The notes beneath the pieces were generated by a model. The model was not told the origin of the DNA. It saw nothing but the letters and a program-made list of their open reading frames with translations, and searched no databases. Shown here in pieces: positions 1 through 12,130 of a DNA stretch of 64,000 bases (positions are counted from its first letter, which is position 1; each line of letters starts with the position of its first letter). Origin of the DNA: Oxyruncus cristatus (Eukaryota > Chordata > Aves > Passeriformes > Cotingidae). The position numbers and the translations under genes are program-made. The stretch covers positions 1,025,337 to 1,089,336 of the forward strand of contig VXAY01000710.1 in the NCBI GenBank assembly GCA_013399855.1. Reading direction: 5' to 3'.

Positions 1-710
1 AACAAAATTATTTGTTTTATTATTATTTTATTTGTTAAGGTGTCTTTCTTTTATTATTTACTTATTGTTTATTCTTAATTATTTATTATTATCCCTCCCA
101 TACTGTGTCATGGGAGAGATTTGCAACTCCAGATAGTTCAGTAATGCAGCTGACTTTAGTGCCATGCCATAACTGAGTTAATCAAGCTGGTTTACAGTCT
201 GACCTATGAGCCTGGATGCAGAACCGAAGTACCACAGCTGTACTGTTTTCAAATGTTATTTGACAGCTCTGTGTTACCTATAGCTTTGCACTGAGCAGAA
301 GAACCATATCAGCAAGCCTGAAGCTCAGAGGCCTTCAGGCTGAAAACATGTTTTACTCTGTTTTGCCCTAGTCAGAGCACAACAGGTTTCGTGAGCATGA
401 GGGAGTCAATTTTGTGAAGGTCTTTAATTTTCTTGGAGAAATTATGGCTAAAGAAGAATCTGTAACATATATTTTTATCACTAGCTGCATTGATGCTTTT
501 ATTTTCTGTATTCTTATATAATTTGAACAACACACTGCAAGCTCTTTGCTTACAACATAAACTGATCTGCCAAACAATAGGATAATTTTAAGCAGAAGGT
601 GATTTTATTTGAGTTGGAAAAAAAATAACGTTCACAGAAATACTACACTGTGAGTTATGAATGGGTTTGTTGTTTCATCCAGGGTTCATTCCTGTTCTGG
701 TTCAGTTTAA
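1..710. other. AT-rich non-coding stretch
   Basis: No gene or repeat family is recognised. The first 95 bases are a low-complexity run of T, TTA and TTAT words. The rest is ordinary AT-rich unique-looking sequence. The one open frame here, 69 codons on the minus strand at 368-577, has no recognisable motif. Confidence 0.6.
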
Positions 711-795
711 TCATAGAAACGTGTAGGCTGGAAAAGGCCTTAAATATCACCAACTCCAACTGTAAACATAACATCAGGTGTTATATGTTAACAGT
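711..795 (-). mobile_element. CR1 LINE 3'-end remnant
   Basis: The stretch opens with TCATAGAAAC and continues with a diverged form of the CR1 3'-terminal signature (a TTGGAAAAGACCTTAAAGATCATC-like block read from the antisense side), then a CCAACTGTAAAC-like block. CR1 copies are usually cut short at their 5' end, so a fragment of under 100 bp holding only the 3' terminus is typical. The right edge is approximate because similarity fades gradually. The divergence suggests an old insertion. Confidence 0.7.
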
Positions 796-1388
796 CCCTT
801 ATATAGGAACGATACCATAGGCATCTTACATTCCACAATCATGTAGGTAAGCATGCCTAAAATAGGCCCAGGAGGTGCCTGGGTGACTTTTACTGGCAAA
901 CCACTTCCTTTACTGCTGGAACCTGACAGAAATCCACATGTATGTTGGTATATCTTAATAACTTCTTATGAAATTCAAACGGATAAGATAATAGTATAAG
1001 CAGCGATACTCTGTTAAAAAACCTTGAAGGTTAGAAAATGATTTTTTCTAGGGAATTTGTTATTCCTTATTCCAAAATTATATTAGGCTTCGGGAGGCTG
1101 TCCTACACATTATTATTTATTTTATGTTGAGGAAAGAAAACTTTTCCAATGAGTGATTTCCACTATACAAGTAAAACTTCAGTGTCATGGGCTGGAATAA
1201 TTCTGGTTGCTGAGTTGTGAACATGTACTATGGAGTATGGCATTTGAATAAGCTAATTTTTTGCAATAAATGTTATCATTGTACATAGCTGGTGAAAAAC
1301 TTAGAGAAAAAAGAAAAAGCAATTGAAAAAATGTCAGAAAAATTTTGCAGAGATGCAGTTGGTTTGTCCAGCTTATATTACCTAAAAA
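796..1388. other. Non-coding, nothing recognised
   Basis: AT-rich sequence with no identifiable gene, RNA or repeat family. Confidence 0.5.
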
Positions 1389-1687
1389 TTAAGGAGGTTT
1401 GAGGTTCCTTAGTATTAAGTGGCTATTATTCAGTACTTCAGCAGTGTCAAGTTTCACATCCAGTATTCTATGACAATGCAGAACAAGAAATGTAAGCTGA
1501 GTGCTGCTGGAAATGGGAGAAAACTCAGCTTTTAACCCTGGGGTATTATATAAGAACTGCATCACTGTGCCTGTCCAAGTTCTGCTGGCATCAGCCAAAA
1601 TGCTGCAGCAGGAGTCATCCACCACCTTGACATCCCATGTGAATCCATAGCTATCAGGAACCACCTCCAGAGTAAAACAGGTCCACT
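1389..1687 (-). other. Candidate exon of unknown gene (minus strand)
   Basis: On the minus strand a long pyrimidine tract (about 1688-1715) ends in TTTGCAG at 1688-1694. This is a textbook 3' splice acceptor, and it is followed immediately by about 99 open codons ending in TAA at 1389-1391. The peptide is not low-complexity. It is rich in Trp, Cys and Val near its start (EWTCFTLEVVPDSYGF) and has the stretch TFLVLHCH further on. I do not recognise the family. Read without splicing, the pyrimidine tract encodes a hydrophobic run preceded by a Met, so a signal-peptide-like reading is also possible, but the acceptor explanation is simpler. A possible donor (TAG then GTAATA) lies just after the stop. 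Open frames of this size do occur by chance, so this is a candidate and not a gene call. Confidence 0.25.
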
Positions 1688-1691
1688 CTGC

Positions 1692-2030
1692 AAAAAAAGA
1701 AAGAATCAAAGAAGCCAAGAGTGGAAGTAGGGCAAATGCATTTGATAGTTCATATTTAACAAACTGCATGTGGCGACTTTTTTTCTTGAAATTTACTGTT
1801 CTGAGAGACAGCACTTCTAAATTTTTCACTTATTTTGACCTTCTTAAAAATGTCAGTAACATTTGCAGATGACATTTTGTTAACAATATGGTTAGCCCAG
1901 ATTGTTCTCATTAGAATAATTGCATATGGTAAGTATGGAGAAGTCTAGCTTTGTAGTTTTCTGAAAAACTTTTTCTGAAAAACTTTCTTCAACTTTAGTT
2001 CAAATCTAGTTTTCTAGTGCCTATTATATA
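1692..2030. other. Non-coding, nothing recognised
   Basis: AT-rich unique-looking sequence between the candidate exon and the CR1 fragment. No feature is seen apart from the pyrimidine-rich tract already described. Confidence 0.5.
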
Positions 2031-2915
2031 ATCATAGAATAGTTTGACTGGGATGGGACCTTTAAAAGGTCATCTAGTCCAACCTCCCTGCTGTGGGCAG
2101 GAACACTTTTCACTAGACCAGGTTGCTCAGAGCCCCATCCAACCTGGCCTTAAACGCTTGCAGAGATGAGGCACCACAACCTCTCTGGGCAATCTGTTTT
2201 TCTGTTTTACCACCCTCACTGTAAAAAGCTTCTTCTTTATATCTAATCTATACCTACCCTTCTTCAGTTTAGAGACATTACCCCTTGTCCTATCACCACA
2301 TGCCTTTTTACAAAGTCCTTCTCCAGCTCTCTTGTAGGCCCTTTTAGTAGTGGAAAGCATTAATAAGCTCTCCCCAGAGCCTTCTCTTCTTCAGGCTGAA
2401 CAATCCCAATTCTCTCTGTCTTTCCTCATAAGAGAAGTGCTCCATCCCTCTAATCATCTTCATGGCCCTCCCATGAACTTCCACCAGCAGGTTCATGTTG
2501 GGATCCCCAGACTTGGATCCAGTACTCCAGGTGGGGTCTCACCAGAGCAGAGCAGAGGGGCAGAATCCCCTCCCTCGACCTGCTGGCCATGCTGCTTTGG
2601 AGGCAGTCCAGGACACAACTGGCTTTCTGGCCTGCAAGCATACATTGCCAGCTCATGTCCAGCCTCTCATCCACCAGCACCCCCAAGTCCTTCTTGGCAG
2701 GGCTGCTCTTGATCTGTTCATCCCCCAGCCTGTATTGATACCAGGGGTTTCCCCAACACAGGTGCAGCATGTCTCACTTGGTCCTGTTGAGCCTCATGAA
2801 GTTCCCATGCACTCCTTTCTCCAGCTTTTCTGGGTCCCTCTGGGACCTTCTCTTACAGTGGAAGGGAAGTTGCTCCCAACAGTCTCTGTCTTGCAGTCCA
2901 TCCACTTGGCGACAT
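2031..2915 (-). mobile_element. CR1 LINE, 3' part (ORF2 C-terminus and 3' UTR)
   Basis: The left end is the CR1 3' terminus read antisense (ATCATAGAAT, then GGGACCTTTAAAAGGTCATC). The minus strand then reads as the 3' UTR and the C-terminal part of CR1 ORF2. Recognisable peptide blocks in 2450-2770 include [27 protein letters not shown] and SREGILPL, which follow the reverse transcriptase domain in CR1 proteins. Several stops and frameshifts break the frame. The catalytic FADD region is not reached, so this is an ordinary 5'-truncated copy. The segment matches, in opposite orientation, the copy at 12131-12891. Confidence 0.92.
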
Positions 2916-3319
2916 AGGTCTTCTCTATGTTTAATATAGCTGTTAGAGCCTACAGAAATATTAATATTATTTGCTGTTAAATGTGTCACTATATTTTTAA
3001 TAAAGCATCTGTGTGAGTACATCAGTATGAGAAATTGTCAGAGCGATAATTTCTACAATTTGTCCAAAGTTTCATTGTCTGGCATTTTTATTATTTAGGT
3101 TTTTTTGTGTCCTGCATTTCCCAACTTAAAAGAAGTAAAATGAGTGGGCATGCAAAAATGCAAAGACTTCCATTCTACTGTGAATAAAAGAACACATTTG
3201 AATCTTGGAACAAATACAGTACTGAGAGAAGTGTATTTACATATTAAAGCAAGGGATTATTAAAATTGTATGGAGAAAGACAGGAAGACCATTTTTTTAA
3301 ATTGTGTTCTAACATATAG
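2916..3319. other. Non-coding, nothing recognised
   Basis: AT-rich sequence downstream of the CR1 fragment. No gene or further repeat is seen. Confidence 0.5.
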
Positions 3320-3425
3320 GAAAACAGGCAACAATGAAACAGAAAAAATGTCATGATGAAAAGAAAATATCTTTGATGTTAAAAGAAAAACAACAAACAG
3401 TTGATTATGATAAAGAACTTGCAAG
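3320..3425 (+). other. Weak exon candidate, lysine-rich
   Basis: An AG at 3318-3319 (ACATATAG) precedes 106 bases with one open frame that encodes a Lys/Glu/Gln-rich, coiled-coil-like peptide (MKQKKCHDEKKISLMLKEKQ within it). It ends at a possible donor AAG/GTTTGT at 3425/3426. The frame runs on open to 3537. Against it, the pyrimidine tract is weak, a branch-point-like TTCTAAC sits too close to the AG, and A-rich DNA readily makes Lys-rich open frames. No family is recognised. Confidence 0.12.
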
Positions 3426-3817
3426 GTTTGTTTACAGATCTGAGAAGAAAAAAATTGAGCTAGTGCTGATCAGTACTGTAATGCTAATATATTGTGTTAA
3501 AATTAAGAGCACACTGACTAAGATAGATAGTATCTAGATAGTATAATTATATCACTGAGATTGAACTAATTTTTCTCATCTAAGATTTACAAGTTCTACT
3601 GAAAAAATGGCTCTCCAAAGCCACCAACTGTGGCTGAAAAGCATGTTTCAAGCTTACTGTTTGCCATATATCGTTTAAGCCAGTCAGTAGAAGATGTTCA
3701 ACCAGAAATCCAAGAGTACCACATGGTTTTTCATTGTTCACATTCCTGGAGGGCAGAAATTATGAAACTATAAATCCAAAACTAGGCTTAATCATATACA
3801 GCATTCAAATGTCATGA

Positions 3818-3844
3818 GACCAAAAGGTCATGACCAAAAGTCAT
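3818..3844. repeat. Short tandem duplication, 14 + 13 bp
   Basis: GACCAAAAGGTCAT is followed directly by GACCAAAAGTCAT, which lacks one G. This is a small local duplication with no known role. Confidence 0.8.
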
Positions 3845-4059
3845 CCATCTCCACAACTACTACAACTAGGGTGAGAAGAAAGTATTTTCAGACTGAGATG
3901 GAAATTAAGTTATTAGATTGAGGGGGATGTGTTAGACTAAAAGCTTGAGTCACATATGACAATACAGGCTCTTATTTGTTGTAACACAGTTCTGCCAAAG
4001 AGCATTGATTTTTGATGTTTCAATTAGAACAAATATTTCAATTGTATTGAGATGTGTGC

Positions 4060-4124
4060 AATTTATACTTAATTTAGTAATTTATGTTTAGTAATTTATA
4101 CTTAATGTAGTAATTTATACTATG
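4060..4124. repeat. Imperfect AT-rich tandem repeat
   Basis: Four units each begin AATTTAT and end near TTTAGT or TGTAGT. Spacings are about 19, 14 and 19 bp, and the last copy is partial. It looks like a small AT-rich minisatellite. Confidence 0.75.
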
Positions 4125-5317
4125 TTCCAGACTCCCTCCTTGACCTCTGATTCCTAAAATGTATCAACCTACTCCGTAATGATTTTTTGAAAGGAGAAAA
4201 GCACAGATTGAACCATTGCCCAAACAAAAGGTGAAATAGTGAATCTCTTCTAATCTTTCCAGTATTGTTCCAGAGGAACTGCAATGTAAAATTTACCACA
4301 AACTAAGTGTCTGCCAAGGAAACTTCTGTGATAATCCAAATTTTTACATGAATTAAAGGCAGCCCAGGGAATATAGCATCAATTTTATTTAGTGATTAAT
4401 ACACAGAAAGGCAGTTTATTAATGCTTTACTCATTTGTACATTAAACAAGGGCTCATTAGCTCACATGAGACAGTTGTGTTTTATTTTTAGCTACAGTAG
4501 GGCTGGTGCAATGCCTCTTCTTTTAGCATTTTCATTTTGCATTGCCTTCAGTCCTGATATGAAAGTTAACATTAATCTGCCAACTCATTCTGATTGGATT
4601 GCTTTGGAAGTCACTCCAAAGTCACAATGGCTAAATGGGATGAAACTGTAAGACAGAAATGCATTGCAGTTAATACCTCTGCAGTACTGAAGCTAAGCCA
4701 AGGCCAGCCCTAATTCCTGAAAGAAAACAAATCCACAATAATCCATCCCTTAATTCTGAACAGAGTGGCATAATGCCAAAAAATATAAATCATGTATTCC
4801 TTACTAAAACACTGCATCTTATTCCACCACGATTTCTCTTGGCCTTTTATTCATGCAGTTTGAGGTCAGCGAGCAGCATACATGTGAAGGTGTTATCCAT
4901 CCTGACACTTACAGCATTCCAGTGTTCTCCTGAAATAAGAGGACTTGGGTAGAGAACGGTTGCTGAAACAAATATTTTCAGTTTTTGCTGCAACAATTAG
5001 TAGGCAAAAATTAAGATAACTCATAATTTTCTCCCTTCAGAATTCCTCTGAGAATATTTTCAGTCATTTAATCCATCTAATGTCCAGCTGGCTAAAACTA
5101 CAACTGATGTTGATTTTTCATGGTCTGGGTCAGATTTTCGTTCTGCAAAATGTAAGGATGATGCCATTCACGTATAATTAGTCTCAGTTTGGAGATTTTG
5201 ATTAGAACCAGGCTGATTTTAGTCCAAACCTAGACTGTGTTACTTAGAACTTATCCTCCCTAGAGTGCTTTTGTGATGATAACTTAGTGTGACAAAAAGA
5301 AGCTGTTTAGACATTTC
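4125..5317. other. Non-coding, nothing recognised
   Basis: Unique-looking AT-rich sequence. A 61-codon open frame at 4466-4651 has no motif and is treated as chance. Confidence 0.5.
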
Positions 5318-5374
5318 TATCCTCATCCCAAAATGTATCCTCATGTAAGAAATAATATCCTCATCCAGAAATAA
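5318..5374. repeat. Three-copy minisatellite, 18-20 bp unit
   Basis: Three units begin TATCCTCAT at 5318, 5336 and 5356. Units two and three also share an AGAAATAA end. Confidence 0.75.
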
Positions 5375-6074
5375 TCCTTAAAAAATGTCTTAATAGCATG
5401 AAATATCCTACAGAAACAGACAATCATATTGGGATGAGTTAGGTGGCTAGAAAGTATTTCTGGAGGTTAGGACTAATTTAGCACCCCTTAGGATGTCTTT
5501 GTGATAGTCTTTTTGAAATGTAAGACTCGTAAGTTATTAAAATACATTTTTTCAACCTTATGTTAGATCAAACTATGAAAAGAATTTTGTTCATTACCTG
5601 ACCAGTGCTGAAAAACAAGAACAAAGTTGTGGAGTGCCTCACTTGTGCTAGGGTGGCAGGCCTTGCCTGAAAAGCCTTGTAACTACTCTAAGGCCTTGAA
5701 GTTACACATCTCCTCAAAGAGTCAGGTATTTCAAGAAATTCACTTTAGAATGCTCAGTAGAGTACTGGGGAAAAAAAATCTGTTTTCAAGTATTAGATAT
5801 ACATATATATAACAAAAATATATTTGCATGTTATTCTTTATGAATCCACAGTGAATCCCTTTCTGTGACAGTTAACTTTGTATTATTTAATCTGTCTTTG
5901 GTAAAACTGCCAAAAAAAAAGTCTGTGTGGCTTACAGAACTTACTTTACATATGAAGAGTACTTACCTGCAAACATTTCAGAAGGAGGCAAAATATCTCC
6001 TTGCTCCCACTCTCTGACATGACTTCTCAAAGAGGGTGCAGAACGCTGAATAGACAAAGCTGAGCTTTCCACTC
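5375..6074. other. Non-coding, nothing recognised
   Basis: AT-rich sequence up to the putative LTR, including a short TA run near 5797-5822. No gene is seen. Confidence 0.5.
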
Positions 6075-7045
6075 TGTGAGAGACTGAAATGGTTAATGGC
6101 TTAAACATTGTTAAGATCACCAAAAGATTTTTGTCCACTGTAGCAAACTGTGCAAAGAAGCAACTGCTAACTGAAACCTACTCCTCCCCAGATATGCCTA
6201 CTAATTTGGACTGTGTGAGAAGCTTGAGATTAGGGGTGGAACTATTGTCCAGTGATTACAGAAGAATGTATCCACGGGTGTGAGAGACTGGAATGCTGAT
6301 GGCTCAAACAATCAAGTTGCAAGCTGATGAAATGCCAAGTAACTACCCAGGTACTGAGGGTGGGCACACCTGGAGCTACAAGCCGGCTGTTGAACAAGAT
6401 AAGTAAAGAGGCAAATCCTGCGAGGTGGGGTATTGTTTCTTTGTCCTTACACGAATGACCTAGCTGTGATAACTCTTCTCCAGGGCAGTACCAAATATTC
6501 ACAGGAGGGCTAAAGGTATTAATTTCTGCTGATGGGCCATAGTGGGCAATAATGGACTCAACTGTGCTGATGTAACAGGCAGCTGTAAAGTCTTAGAAGA
6601 TGTCAAAGACTCCCGAAATGTCCCATGATCCAGTTTTACATCATCCAGTGTAAAACTCCCTGCCCCAGAGTGGGTACCAGGGCATTCCCACTTACCCTAA
6701 GCATAATAAACCCCCTATGAACTCTGTTTCATGGGCCTTTCCTCACCACCCTGGGCTTCCCTTGATGAGTCCAGACTGCAATCATTACTTCGACAAAACT
6801 GGAACCCTCCCAAGAAGAGGATCAGTGGGATGCTGCCAGACTCTACAGAGTGGTGATACTTTTCTACTTGTCTCTCTGTCACTCTCTTTCTACATCCCTT
6901 CCCCTTTTCCTATTTCTGTATCTTTTTACTTCACACTTACTGTTAAATAAAAATCCGTACTATTGGCTTTGGCATATAGTCTTGTTTTGCACCTAAATTC
7001 GGGCAGAGATATCTCTCTAATAATTTTAATAACTGGATTAGTACA
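6075..7045 (+). mobile_element. Probable endogenous retroviral LTR (solo)
   Basis: The block starts TGTGAGAGACTG and can be closed at GTACA, giving the TG...CA ends expected of an LTR of about 970 bp. Its right part has LTR-like features in plus orientation. A pyrimidine-rich zone is followed by an AATAAA polyadenylation signal at 6946-6951, then about 95 bp that could be R/U5. No gag, pol or env frame adjoins it, so it would be a solo LTR. The opening motif recurs at 6279 (TGTGAGAGACTGGAATG), so the true left end could be either site. No convincing target-site duplication was found at either pair of ends. Class assignment is not possible from sequence alone. Confidence 0.55.
6946..6951 (+). 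promoter_or_regulatory. Polyadenylation signal AATAAA in LTR
   Basis: A canonical hexamer lies in a run TTAAATAAAAATCC near the 3' side of the putative LTR. This is where the R-region polyadenylation signal of a retroviral LTR is expected. Confidence 0.5.
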
Positions 7046-10000
7046 TGGCTGAATGACTGGAGAGTGGTACAAAACATTAAGTAGCCATGAGACAGTCCCT
7101 CATAACTTGGCAGATATGCCTTCAGTGCTATATGATGAAATGGCCAAAACTGATGAGAAAAGAAATAAAACTTCATGTACCACCTGACATTTGAAACCAC
7201 TGTGACCAACTCATCTGTACCATGCTGATGCAGCTGTTTGCTTCTGTGCAGATGGTTATAACTGCAGCGGTGTGGTAGGCACTCATCTATATATGTATGC
7301 AAGATAATATTAATGCCTATTGTTACCATCTACTTTGAAAGGTTGAAAACCCTGCTTACCTCCAGAAAATGCTGCAAACAATTGACTCACAAGTGAACTA
7401 TAAATAATGCTCACAGCACAGAGCTCATGCAACATACTGCTTTAGCATTATTGAATATTCAGAACCTGCTGCCTCTGGTAGCTATATATGTCATGTTCAT
7501 GACAGGTTTAGGCTTCAGTAGCCCAGAGGCTAAGATCCAGCGTGTGTTTTGGAGCTACAGTATCTGCAGATTGGTGAACACCAGCCACAGGGCCAGGTAT
7601 GATGTGGAAACTTGAAAATAGAAAGTGTCTGTACTGACATTCTGAATATTACTGCAAAATAATATAAAATATAAATGCTGGCAGGAGATGAGGGGAATGA
7701 GTGACAAATGTTGGCAAATGTGGAGCAATTTAGGCAGCTAGAGGCCCAGCCTCCATCATGTGCAAGAATTCTGCTGTAGCCAGATTTTTAAGGAAAGACT
7801 GCAGGCATAGAAAAAGGAATGAAACTGGGTTTAGCAAGGATAGAATTTAGCAGATAAAGCTGATAAAAGGTTCACCAGCATTGGAGCAAGTGTGGTAGAA
7901 GATGGGAGCAGCTCTGGAAGGGCAGCTGCATGTTTTCAACCATGCTGATTTGTCTTCCTTGCAGTTGGTGAACCAGCTGTTGTGCTGGTTCTTGTACCCT
8001 TCCCTGCATGATCAGTGTGCTTGGCTTGGTGATGGCTCTATGGGAGAAGGATCTTCCACGTATTTCCAGCCAGAATCATGTAGTAAGTCTCCAGCATCAC
8101 CATCACAGCAGTACAGCCTTGCAGTCAGTTCCTTTTTTGGTAGGAACAGAATAAGATGAAAATTAAATACATGGGTTAAGGAGGGTCTCCAGCTACCTCA
8201 GCCTGGTGTACAAAGGGTCAGCTCAGTATCTGTGTTCAATGCTGCGTTATCCCCCATTCCAAGAAGGTTCATTGTATTGGAGGCAGGAGGACATGAGGTC
8301 ATGGAGGTAAGAGTCTAGTAGTGATATGACTATCTCTTCACTATTTGGCATCTCACATAGTATATTCCACCAGAACCTAGAGTGCTGTGGTACATACACA
8401 TCTCAGTTGCCTCTACATGAAGTCAGCTTGTGTTCACTCACATCTAGTAGTTCAAGATCCGTGTGATGAGAATGTGGTTACTTTCATAGATGTTGAAAAA
8501 AAGTGTCTGCGTTTGCAGTGTGTTTCTTGTCAGCAAGATTGGCAGACCAAAGGAGGCTGCTCTCACCTGTCCTGGAGCCTGTGCACCTGCAACGTGAATT
8601 GTTCAGCTAACTGAACAGTCTAGCTGACTAAGTTACTGCATAGATCTGTGCATATGGAAGAGCTGACTGTGATGCTGAAATTTCAATGCATAAATCAAGC
8701 TACAGATTAGACATTTGGGATTTGAGCATTTGTTCTGAGGGATTAAACAAACAAAAGAAATAATCTGCTTCTGATTATTCATTTTTTTCATAATATTTGC
8801 CTAGGCAAAGCTATCTTGAAGATCACACAAATATTGCTGTCAAAATCCAACTTTATAGTAAATTTCACATCTTGTGATAAATTATGTCTTTGATTTATGG
8901 GAACAAAAAATTGCATATAGACACACTGTAATCTTCAGTTACAATTGGTAAAAAAAAATTACCTATTGTAATCCATAGCAAATTTTTAAAATGTTTTTAC
9001 TTCCTTGTAGAAATTGCTGCAAAAATTCCTCCATGGGTATTTGTTGGAAAATACTGAAGTTGATTAAACAGAAATGCCATCAAATGCATAAAAGGCTGAA
9101 TTACATTATTTTGATCTAAATCCCAAACAAGTATAAGTGCATTCTTTTACTACCTTGCTACCAGTAATTGAAAATCAAGGTCTCTATTCTGGACTGTTTT
9201 CCAGTTCTGTAGTAAGGACAGAAGTTTGAATGAAGATAGAGACCTGACTTGAACCTTTGCCCTCTGCCTTACCACATTCCACTCATTATTCTGTTTCAAT
9301 CTGCTGTTAAAGGATTCCCCCATCAGCTTTCAAGTATCTAAGCATTACACATAAAACTGTGTACATTCAAATAAAATTAATCTCCAATGTGCCACTTTAT
9401 TTTTAGTGTACCAGTTGCTAGCAGAGAAAAATGTTGTTTGAGCTACTCTTAAAGTCAGTGGAAAGCATCAAATATTCTCCCCTGAGATTTGTCAGTTGTG
9501 GGGTTAACATTTGCAGGAGAAGATTTAAAATCTCTGCTGATTTTGTCTGGGAAAGGATTGCAACACAGAAATACTGTAGATTGTTCATGTTCTTTTGGCT
9601 TTTCTAGGACATGGTTGAGGACGCCTAAACCTGTTGTTTCTTACAGGATATTGAATTTTGTTAAATTACGGCTTCACTGAGGGCTTTTTAGGTATTTTTA
9701 GCAGAAGCGAAAAAAAGAGGTTATTAAAAGGGCAACTAGCAGATGATTTGGCAGCATTACACGTAAAGCATAAACACTGTCTCCTTCCACCGTTTATTCT
9801 TGCTGTTCATGTTCCTTTGACTGAAATATGTCTGATATTTACCCTGATCCGTTTAAGGCCATAGAAAGGAAAGGGGAAAGAAGACCTTTTTTTTTTTTAA
9901 ACCATCACATTTCTTTACATAAACACTTATTAAAAAATTGATGGCAAAAAAACATGTAGACCTTTTGAGCAGATATAATAGGAATTATTTTTTTCAACAG

Positions 10001-11194
10001 CTGAGATTTTAATTATAAAAACAAAGGTATTTTATTTGTTGTGGTTATTCATCAATTCTTTTCTGCATATACCTGAAATAATCTTTAACCTGACTCCACA
10101 TTCATATGGTTTATCTAATATATGCTCATATTGCAATTATTGTAAATACATTGCCTCTATTAAATGAAAACAACAGAAGGAAGAGGCTTCTGTCTAGAAC
10201 ATTGATAGGTGGTGCTAATTACAGGGAAGTTGGAAAAAGTTGTTGATGTTCACCAAGTACTATCATATCCCTTGCAGAATAATCTGAAGAAAACCACTTC
10301 ATTTTTCTTTCATTCTTTTGTGACAAACAGACACAGGAGAAAAAAACTACAGGGTATATATTGTAAGTTAATTATTTAGAGACCTAGAGTTTTCATGTAG
10401 ACTGTCAAATTTTCATTAAAAAATCTAATTTGTACTGAGACTTTGCTAAACACCAGGAACATGTTCTATAAGCACCTGAATTATGTACAGTAATTCAAAT
10501 TTTTCCAGGTGTTTTGGATGAAAGAACTGCAACAGCCAGAATCCCCATTGTCCTGAGTCTTTAGTGACATTATCTGCGTATAGGATACCACTAAATTACT
10601 ATACAGTCTTCCAGTGATTTAGAAAACTGTGTAAGAACTTGGCAAGAACCAGGATCTCTGATGGTGATCTCCTTAGCACCTCACATGGCCATTGTTCAGG
10701 TACAGGTAAATGGCTGAGGAGCAATCACTGCACAAGGTAGTTCAAAACTGCACAGACCTAGAGAAGAGCTTAAAGAAGCTTGAGACTAACTGGGAAATTA
10801 ATGAAAATAAAAGAATTCCAATAATATCTGGTTTGTTTGGTTTTTTTTTCCTTTGGTGAAATTTCAGTCTCTATTCCTTAAGAGGATGTAGGATTAGCTA
10901 TGGTAAAAAATTACATAACCCCTGTCAAAGTTTTAGCTGTCAGTTTAATTATACCAATTAATTCAAATGCTAAGATCTGTAAAGGGTGTTTTTTTATTTT
11001 ATCATACTAACTGCAAAAAATTAAATTACATAAATCAAAGAGTTGAATTTTGGTACAACATGGAATTAGATACAAACTACCAGAAAATGCATCCAGCTAA
11101 TTGTTTCCTAGCAAAGATTAATTTGCCTAAATTCTGGATGACCACATTTGCAAAGATGTTAAGTGGTGTTTTGAGAAAACAAAAATACTGTAGT
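7046..11194. other. Long non-coding stretch, nothing recognised
   Basis: Over 4 kb of AT-rich, unique-looking sequence. A short inverted repeat with 8-bp arms lies at 7970-7991. Open frames of up to 128 codons (6943-7329 minus) and 107 codons (10967-11290 plus) have no recognisable motifs and biased AT-rich composition. I call no gene. Confidence 0.5.
7970..7991. repeat. Small inverted repeat, 8-bp arms
   Basis: GAACCAGC is followed by a 6-nt loop and its exact complement GCTGGTTC. This is probably fortuitous in a window this size. Confidence 0.6.
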
Positions 11195-11658
11195 ATCATA
11201 GAATCATTTAGGTTGAAAAAGAACTTTAGGATCATTGAGTCCAACCATAAACCAGTCACTGCCAAGTTCACTACTAAACCATATCCCTAAGAGCGACATT
11301 TACACATCTTTTAAATACCTCCACTGATGGTGGCTTTACCACTTCCCTGGACAGCCTGTTCCAATGCTTGACAACCCTTTTGCTAAAAATAATTAATTTC
11401 CTAATATCCAATCTACACCTCCCCTGGCACAACTTGTGACCATTTCCTCTTCCCTTGTCTGTTATTATCTGGGAACAGAGACAGACTCGCACCTTCCACA
11501 ATCTCCTTTGAGGGAGTTGCAGAGAGTAACAAGGTTTCTCTTGAGACTCCTTTTCTCCGAGTTAAACAGTCCCAGTTTCCTCAGCCACTCCTCATAGGAC
11601 TTATCCTGTAGACCCTTCACTAGCTTTGTTGTTCTCCTGAGTTCCTCTGGCTGCACTG
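11195..11658 (-). mobile_element. CR1 LINE 3' fragment
   Basis: The left end reads ATCATAGAATCATTTAGG, the antisense CR1 3' terminus. It is followed by blocks matching CR1 3' UTR (a CAGCCTGTTCCAATGCTTG-like motif and a CTAATATCCAATCTACACC-like motif). The minus strand then reads into the last codons of ORF2 (EELRRTTKLVKGLQDKSYEE at 11465-11677). Frameshifts break this remnant. It is a standard 5'-truncated CR1 of a different subfamily from the copies at 2031 and 12131, judged by its 3' UTR. Confidence 0.88.
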
Positions 11659-12130
11659 AAATTTTATTTCCTATCACAAATATTCTCTAAGTGGTTTTCT
11701 TAAAGAGTAATGGACCTAAAGAAAGATTTTTAATATTAGTAACCATAATGAGAGAAAACTTACATTTTCATATTTGAAAATAAAGTGCTACAGAAATGTA
11801 AGCTACATATTCAGATCCTCCCAATCCTAGAAAAATTTAAGGGTAATAGAAGAAGCAGTAACAAAAATAATAAGAAAGAGAAAAAGCTGAGAAAATTCAC
11901 ATTTATTAAAGCTTCTATTCCAAAAGGGCCTATTAAATATTTTTTAATAACTGGTTGCTTCACTTCATGTCCAGAATTTTCTCTGTACACAGTGTTATAA
12001 GAAAGTGGAGTAAAAGACTCCACAGTCCTAAAGATCACAGTGACAAAATCCTTTGGAAAAAACCATAAAAATAAAAAGTCCAAACTTCTCTGTAAACCTT
12101 AATGATACACAAAAAAAAGAACACTCAAGA
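11659..12130. other. Non-coding, A-rich
   Basis: AT-rich sequence between two CR1 fragments, with A-rich patches around 11840-11890. No gene is seen. Confidence 0.5.
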
